From Capitulum mitella (lineage: Eukaryota > Arthropoda > Thecostraca > Pollicipedomorpha > Pollicipedidae), in the NCBI GenBank assembly GCA_030062745.1, contig CP099850.1:4216001-4280000 (forward strand): a DNA stretch of 64,000 bases, written 5' to 3'. Positions 59,301-64,000 of this stretch are shown in pieces; position 1 is the first letter of the stretch; each line of letters starts with the position of its first letter. Both the position numbers and the translations under genes were made by a program. The notes under the pieces were generated by a model that saw nothing but the letters and a program-made list of their open reading frames with translations, ran no database searches and had not been told where the DNA came from.

Positions 59301-62300
59301 CACGAACGTCAAAATTTGACCATGCCTCTGAACTTGACCTCTGATGACCTCGGGTCCGGTGGCACTCAGAATACGAGACCAAGTTACCAGAGACATACTA
59401 CAATGTAGACCTCAGTTTCGGCCTGCTTTTCATTTCGGTTAGGCAGCTCTGGATTCGGCCAGGAAGACTGGAGAGAAGAGTCGTTTTTGGGTCTTTGACC
59501 GGACCTGTGGCGTCATCAATGATCTAAAAGTGAAAAATTTAAATGTCACAGGATAGCATGGCTCAGTGCTATCGACTGCCGTTTGGATGGGACAAAGCGG
59601 GCGACTGGTTCTCGAGATAGACAGCAGGCGTTAAACGCCCCCCCCCCCCCAGTCAACGGAAGGTGGCGAAATAACCCAGTCAATGCCGGGTAAACGGCGG
59701 GTAACCACCGGCCGATAAGCGGGTAAAGCATATTCAAGTTGTTTTAATGAAGTTTCTTTACATGAAACGTCCATGTGCGGAACATTGAAATGAAAACGAT
59801 TTGGTTACACATGCCCATCTTTCACAGAGTAGAGACCATGTTCACTAATACATGCAAACAATAGTCGATGCGGCCAAAAACATGAGTGCAACGGGCGCAT
59901 GCGCATGAAAAACCGCACATGGTATCCTAAATACGATTATAGAGCAAATCAATATATCAATATAAAAGACTTTGAGCTACCAAATAACAAATAAAAATAC
60001 CAATAAAGATTTACATCTAAAACCATTTGGAGCATCCCAGCATTTCCACCGCTTTCCGACTGTATACTGAAACATTTAACTCTCAGAGTGTACAATCTCA
60101 TTCTATGTCACATGTATGTCACAAACAACGTGCAAGGCAAAACAACAAAGAAAAGATCGCAAGTAAATTGACCACGGCAGATCTGCCGTACTTTTTCTGT
60201 TCTGTTACGGAATAACAAAAGGAAATGTACTCATTACTGCCGTACTTTTTCTGTTCTGCTACGGAATAACAAAAGGAAATGTACTCATTACAACAAAGAC
60301 ATTCACAGGAATGAGAAAGGCCACAAAAACACCACAATGACAGTCCAAGATAAATAAGGCTCCCGTGTACACATCAAGTAGGAATTCTGGAAACAATAAA
60401 AGCTAAAAGGTGGTACGCTGATGGTGCGCATTAATTGGTCATCCATCTTCCGCGCACCCTGAATATACACTTTAAAATCCCCATCAATTGTAATCACTCT
60501 CATATTGCTGATTAATGAAAAAGTAAATCAGCAAAACGCAACAAAAATAACATTGTACACAAATTCGCAGATCCATGTATGAAACACCAAATAAAAAAGA
60601 AGCAAGTACGTCATTCGAGTCGGGTAAGTAAAACATGGCGTTCACAGCAACATCAAACGCACATTAGCGAGAGCCATCAAAAGGCTTCACAAAGGAGAAT
60701 CAATATTGTTCTTGACAATGTCATGGCCTAAGGATCAGAATACGTGCGTAAGAGTGGGACACAACTTCTTAGGTAGCAAACGATAAAACCTGATAAAGGG
60801 TACGCTACGGTGCACGTTTTGGTAATGTCACCATGTATTAGTTCTCCTCATGTATTAGTTTTTGTCGCTCCCATTTTTAGAAATGCGAAAACCAGTGAAC
60901 CGCGTAATTAGTTGATCTAGTTGATTTAGTCTGACTCCGACATCACAGCCTATCGTCCGCAAAGTCTGTCCCTCACAGCACAGTGCTAGCAACACCGCAC
61001 TCCCATCACAGGCACAAGCACCCCAGCCTCAGCAGACCCGACCTCCCCCCGCTCCCCGCTTTCCATTCCGTGCCGGCCCCACAGCCAGCGCGTGGCCCGC
61101 AGAGACCAGCAGACCGCCCACGGCCCGTCCGGCGCCGCAGCATGCCCCGACCCCGGGCCGCGGCCGCCCCGCGACAGCCGAGCCGACCAGCCACGGGGGT
61201 GCACAACGCCGCCGCGGCGAGGGGGGGGGACAGCAGTGCCGGTTACCTATGGCAATCGTTAAGGACCGAGGAGACAGCGGCGAAACTGCACGAGATCGTG
61301 TTGCACTCCACTTGCTTTAGGCCTCGACTGGGAACGTCGTAAAAATAGTCGCTGCGCAGGAGGCCAAGGCTGGCGGCCTGAAAACCAGAACGCGTTTTGC
61401 AGGTGGCCACGTGCCGAGATGGTCACTGCTCCGTCTCCTCAAGCGTCTCACAGATCGTAAGCAGCATTGTTTGGCGAGAGAAAGCCGCCAGTGACGCTCA
61501 TTAGTATAATCACAATACATGTACCGACATGCAATCATGCTCATCACGGTGACCTGGATGGACACACGTCGTAGAAAGGCCGCATACAGAAGTGCGCCAG
61601 CCGCTCCCCGCCGACGCAAGGGTCCGTGCGATCACACACCACGTCAGCAACAAACGCACACAGTAAATACGTCGGTGTATAGTGCGCGTCAGACGGATAA
61701 CGAAAACCGCATTTCATGCATCTCAAAAATTTCCTAGGAAACCTAGCAGTCACCGTCATGGGGAAATGCATTTTACCCATAGGTAAGGCGCATGTTTATG
61801 CGCACATGTAATGAGAAAAAACATTCAGTATATGCTTGAACCAATTCTTAAGAGCACTAGAGAACTGGAGAAAGAAACGGCATTATCTTGACGACGACGA
61901 CATCTTTCACAGGACTGGCGCGTGCTCCCGGAGGCGTGACGACGGAGCCCGACACCAGACCAGGCGCGCACGCAGGCGGCGGACAGACTGACAGAGAGAA
62001 TTCTGACACAGCCCAGACGCTGCACGAAAATAAACGGACCAGACGCAGCTCAAGCAGTGGCCACCCCCCACCGGCCAACTCTGCGGGCACGATTAGTCTA
62101 CGGAGGGAGTGGTGGGAACATTGTTTATGCAGTTTACAGGGACGCAGCATGCCTTAAATGGTTAAAGAAATGCCGATACGTCCCAACAGAAAATCCTGAA
62201 AAAAATGTACGAATAACACATCGAAGAGTGAAGACTGCGATACATATTAACGAGATGAATGCAAAATACAACCATGATCTGGCATCAAGTAGTCGTGAGC

Positions 62301-63962
62301 TAAATGCATTAAGCAAAAAGAAGCAAGTTAAAAGCAGCACAGAAAAACTCCAACAGTAAAAAAGCAGCCAAAACGATATGCACGTGATGGCAAGGATGAT
62401 CTTGAGGCAGTTGAATATCATAAAGCAGGGAAAGAAGTACAGAATCAATACATATATGCATGAAAATCACATCACTCCTATTTATTGTTATATAGACTCA
62501 ATCCATGCACAAATCTACATCAATAACGCTTTCTCCCCGTTACTCAGACATCATGGTCACAGAGCTACAGTGAGGTGACAGTAATGAAAATTGCTTATCA
62601 CAGCTCTAAGCGTCGCGCGTGAATCGGCAACGCCATCAGCCAACCCACCTGGGCCGGTCCTTCGTCCATCACCGTGGTGTAGATGTCGAACAGCCGTGCT
62701 GTGAAATCGTCCACCTGGATCGTACTGCACGCGACGAGGACAAACACAGAGTCAGCGCAACGTTCTCACGCATCAGACGCCCTGGGGCTCTTTAGGGTTT
62801 CCCATTTCCTGCACTCTGAGAGCTGCTGACCTGACAGTATTTCATCTATTCGATGGCGGTAGATGACATAGGTACGCAGAGACCGGCACATCTTTTTTTA
62901 TTTTCAGTCTTCAGTTTATCGCCCAAAAGACCAGAATTCAAAGTCATAAGGTCGTCCTAATCCATCCTCCTTGGTCGCACATAACCATGAGAATATTCAA
63001 TCCCAGACGTGCAACAATTTTCTGGTCATGGCTCTTTTGAGCAAAACGGACAAAATGCATTGGTTAGGGAATGGACATTAGAAATGTCATATTCCCTCTT
63101 CCCCCAACAGCTTTACAGCAGGCTGTCACCATCCATATACACATATTGATCTTTGCTGGCTTCCAAACCCATAACACGTCACCATCAGATGCAGGATGTC
63201 AAAATCTTGGACCTTCGGCGTACCTGCGCCAGCGGACTAGGCAATCCCGCTACCAAAACCGTGATTCACCTCACGCGATCCGGGCGGGTCCGACCGTGAG
63301 CTCACCTCTTCAGGCAGCTAGTGATGAAGTCGCGGTCGTGGGCCACGCAGACGGTCAGCTTGTTCATGACCGTCTGCGCCAGAAGGCCCGTCCGGAAGCC
63401 GCGCGCCGGGAACAGCGACGGGAACAGGAAGAACGGCGCGAACCGCACTTCGTCGTCCGAGGTGGATTCGCGCAGCCTCAGGGTGCCTCCTGGGGAACAT
63501 CCGGGTGTGGCATGACGTCACTGTCGCATGCCCTGAACTGACTGGGCAGTGTGTGCTGAGGAAGCTAGATGAAACTGGCAGAGGGCAGTCCCTCAGGTAT
63601 GTGTAAATTGAAGTAAAATAACTTCAGCAACATTACTGTCAGCAGGTGCCTGCAAAGACTATGGCATGACAAAAGTGACATTAGTGCCAAAGCTGTATCA
63701 CAGACTGCAAGGTCATCATGGAGGTTATCCTCCTTGGAGGGTTCAGGGGCCAGAAATGAAAAGCTGCAAAGCAAACAAAATGAAAAAGGAATAGAAAACA
63801 AGGAGTTCTTTATGATCAGCATCCTTCTGGTTCATACAAAAAGTTTGAATATGGCTTACCATGCAGCAGAAGAAAGTCACGTTCATTCTTTGACACTTCT
63901 TCCAAAACTTTCTCATCCACAGGGAACTTCAAAAATGGATGAGTGCTTGGGGGTTGGGACAT
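47080..63962 (-). CDS. GSS: Glutathione synthetase (eukaryotic type), 11 exons plus one alternative exon
   Basis: The ATP-dependent enzyme joins gamma-glutamylcysteine and glycine in the cytosol, the last step of glutathione synthesis, and acts as a homodimer with an ATP-grasp fold. The spliced frame gives, in order: [35 protein letters not shown] with VE.N, INIADQRFHEF, DIKVIRRSL, EVAVVYYRVGY, AGTKK|VQQELCRPGVLE, GLYSLD, HYVLKPQREGGGNN (ATP-binding glycine loop) and FTLRSK...EGGIIAG (substrate/ATP lid). All are collinear with human GSS. With one of the two 131-bp exons the model is 1584 nt (527 aa), against 474 in human. The surplus is mostly a C-terminal tail after DSPFLVE that I cannot verify. 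Phases agree at every junction. The start ATG (63962) is inferred from the preceding sequence and the fit of phase 1. Confidence 0.95.
47626..47900 (-). CDS. GSS: GSS exon 10 (ATP-grasp loop LKPQREGGGNN)
   Basis: Acceptor GTCGCGACAG, donor ATCCTGAG|GTGGGT, phase 0 to 2. It encodes AAPHHYVLKPQREGGGNNVY, ILMDLIEPHVQPNYLLRPGE and VGELGVFGYILR. The KPQREGGGNN loop that closes over ATP is intact. Confidence 0.97.
48149..48253 (-). CDS. GSS: GSS exon 9 (VQQELCRPGVLE)
   Basis: Acceptor GGCGCCGCAG, donor GACATG|GTGAGC, phase 0 to 0, 35 codons. It encodes VQQELCRPGVLERYLREDEV and SVFTGLYSLDM, against VQQELSRPGMLE and ATFAGLYSLDV in human. Confidence 0.97.
48720..48873 (-). CDS. GSS: GSS exon 8 (EVAVVYYRVGY)
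   Basis: Acceptor CTATCTGCAG, donor AAAAAG|GTGGGC, phase 2 to 0. It encodes DGREVAVVYYRVGYSPDQYP, then LRLLIERSLAIKSPSIQLHL and AGTKK. The Arg and Tyr of R-V-G-Y correspond to substrate ligands R267 and Y270 of human GSS. Confidence 0.97.
49343..49507 (-). CDS. GSS: GSS exon 7 (INIADQRFHEF, IKVIRR)
   Basis: Acceptor GTTTTGACAG, donor CATGGT|GTGAGT, phase 2 to 2. It encodes AVILFVVEDRTINIADQRFH, EFQVYRQRPDIKVIRRSLAQ and ASLDDRRRLMV. The Asn and Gln of N-I-x-D-Q and the VIRR strand are as in human GSS. Confidence 0.96.
49508..51342 (-). other. GSS intron between exons 6 and 7
   Basis: AT-rich, with no exon recognised. Its upper part (about 50570-51180) resembles part of DNAAF11 intron 4 (40660-41160), sharing CCTTCGTCCAGC and GGGGCTAA, so both probably hold old copies of one dispersed repeat. 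Confidence 0.5.
51343..51416 (-). CDS. GSS: GSS exon 6
   Basis: Acceptor TGTGGTCAG, donor GGAACG|GTACGG, phase 0 to 2. It encodes IPANTSLEGIAAGMIHAWDK and YNVER, matching the region of human GSS around AEGLAAGLVSAWELYG. Confidence 0.93.
51725..51773. repeat. (CAAA)n-type microsatellite
   Basis: About eleven tetranucleotide units, mostly AAAC and AAGC, in the GSS intron between exons 5 and 6. Confidence 0.9.
52033..52075 (-). CDS. GSS: GSS exon 5 (43-bp small exon)
   Basis: Acceptor CTTTTGCAG, donor GACCAG|GTGAGC, phase 2 to 0. It encodes YGLTLLGHRNQIDQ, the helix after the substrate-binding exon. Both versions of exon 4 join it with the same phase. Confidence 0.85.
52076..56813 (-). other. 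GSS intron between exon 4a and exon 5 (4.7 kb)
   Basis: No further exon was recognised. It contains fragments of dispersed repeats (GGCGTCGCCAGAATTT at about 52826; CTGGCTACGCCCCTGGGG near 56282) and a G-run near 56115. Minus-strand open frames at 54322-54507 and 55537-55851 do not match GSS convincingly. Confidence 0.6.
56814..56944 (-). CDS. GSS: GSS exon 4a, alternative version with altered substrate-site residues
   Basis: 131 bp, acceptor CTACTTTCAG, donor CATAG|GTACGC, phase 0 to 2, the same length and phases as exon 4b. It encodes [20 protein letters not shown] and then [33 protein letters not shown], VE.N and the final HR are kept, but the ISCS serines become IAAG. Only one of 4a and 4b can be used: including both or neither breaks the frame into exon 5. 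Whether it is expressed is unknown. Confidence 0.88.
56945..61246 (-). other. GSS intron between the alternative exons 4b and 4a (4.3 kb)
   Basis: No exon was recognised. It holds G/C-runs at 57549 and 59639, an inverted pair of GGCGTTTAACGCC repeats at about 58473 and 59629, and a 54-bp tandem duplication at 60184-60291. The flanks of both alternative exons are very CpG-rich. Confidence 0.6.
60184..60291. repeat. 54-bp perfect-like tandem duplication
   Basis: TGCCGTACTTTTTCTGTTCT and the bases after it, to CATTAC, occur at 60184-60237 and again at 60238-60291, with a single mismatch. It is a recent duplication within a GSS intron. Confidence 0.95.
61247..61377 (-). CDS. GSS: GSS exon 4b, canonical version of the duplicated active-site exon
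   Basis: 131 bp, acceptor GGTTTTCAG, donor CATAG|GTAACC, phase 0 to 2. It encodes [20 protein letters not shown] and then KQVECNTISCSFAAVSSVLN, DCHR. It keeps the arginine of RSDY, the Glu and Asn of VECN (Mg/ATP ligands E144 and N146 in human) and the serines of ISCS, which correspond to human S149 and S151 of the gamma-Glu-Cys site. It is mutually exclusive with exon 4a by frame. Confidence 0.93.
62649..62724 (-). CDS. GSS: GSS exon 3 ([15 protein letters not shown])
   Basis: Acceptor GCGTGCAG, donor GCCCAG|GTGGGT, phase 2 to 0. It encodes [20 protein letters not shown] and DEGPAQ, against [20 protein letters not shown] in human. Confidence 0.96.
63306..63489 (-). CDS. GSS: GSS exon 2 ([12 protein letters not shown])
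   Basis: The acceptor is GTTCCCCAG, phase 1 to 2. It encodes [40 protein letters not shown] and VAHDRDFITSCLKR, matching the SYAPFTLFPSPVP region of human GSS. It is very CpG-rich. Confidence 0.93.
63860..63962 (-). CDS. GSS: GSS exon 1 (start)
   Basis: ATG at 63962-63960 opens MSQPPSTHPFLKFPVDEKVL and ends RDFLLLHG before GTAAGCC, phase 1. It meets exon 2 as [13 protein letters not shown], comparable to the LLNGVLMRT region of human GSS. Codons are AT-rich and CpG-free, unlike the following exons. Confidence 0.8.
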
Positions 63963-64000
63963 GATGGACTGTTGCCAAGGAAACTTGATGACAAGTCTGA

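Noticed and set aside
60983-61342. Plus-strand open frame of 119 codons (Pro/Arg-rich)
   Set aside because: It lies opposite the CpG-rich flank of GSS exon 4b, overlaps that exon antisense, and has no recognisable similarity.
46572-63962. Two tandem GSS genes rather than one gene with alternative exons
   Set aside because: Only exon 4 is duplicated. All other GSS exons occur once, in order, with matching phases.
1-64000. CRISPR arrays, bacterial operons or phage genes
   Set aside because: None seen. Gene structure is intron-containing and animal-like throughout.

Overview
This window is eukaryotic nuclear DNA, most likely from an arthropod. The genes are split into GT-AG introns, coding exons are very GC- and CpG-rich while introns are AT-richer and hold (AT)n and poly-G/C tracts, and all three proteins are animal families. 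A crustacean that keeps flagellated sperm (a barnacle, for example) would fit, because the window carries an axonemal dynein assembly factor. The species is inference only.

Three genes could be rebuilt exon by exon, each with consistent splice phases and one open frame. (1) Positions 2883-34970, plus strand: a homologue of sickle tail (KIAA1217/SKT) and SRCIN1/p140Cap, in 18 coding exons and 1089 codons, with a poly(A) signal at 35873. (2) Positions 38475-43478, minus strand: DNAAF11 (LRRC6/tilB), in 8 coding exons and about 384 codons, from the conserved N-terminus to the C-terminal PEVPPLI. (3) Positions 47080-63962, minus strand: eukaryotic glutathione synthetase (GSS), in 11 exons plus one duplicated exon, about 527 codons. 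SKT and DNAAF11 are tail to tail. DNAAF11 and GSS point the same way. Nothing suggests that the three proteins work together.

The most notable result is that glutathione synthetase carries two versions of one exon, at 61247-61377 and 56814-56944. Both are exactly 131 bp with the same entry and exit phases, and the reading frame survives only if exactly one is used. They encode the LGLLRSDYF...VE.N...HR segment of the active site. One version has the usual serines of the dipeptide-binding stretch and the other replaces them, so the locus may make two glutathione-synthetase isoforms with different substrate pockets. Other unusual signals are: a ladder of 75-bp repeats, each carrying an in-frame copy of the splice acceptor of SKT exon 4; a 54-nt duplicated in-frame acceptor at SKT exon 13; four tandem copies of the last codons and stop region of DNAAF11; a 1.7-kb tract with no CpG between DNAAF11 and GSS, with a second CpG-poor patch over GSS exon 1; and a phase-compatible alternative first exon of SKT in an internal CpG island.

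The rest is intron or intergenic DNA with microsatellites, small tandem duplications, dispersed repeats, an overlapping hairpin cluster near 36.7 kb, a tRNA-like SINE fragment, and one weak, decayed Ty3/Gypsy-like fossil near 32.5-33.2 kb.
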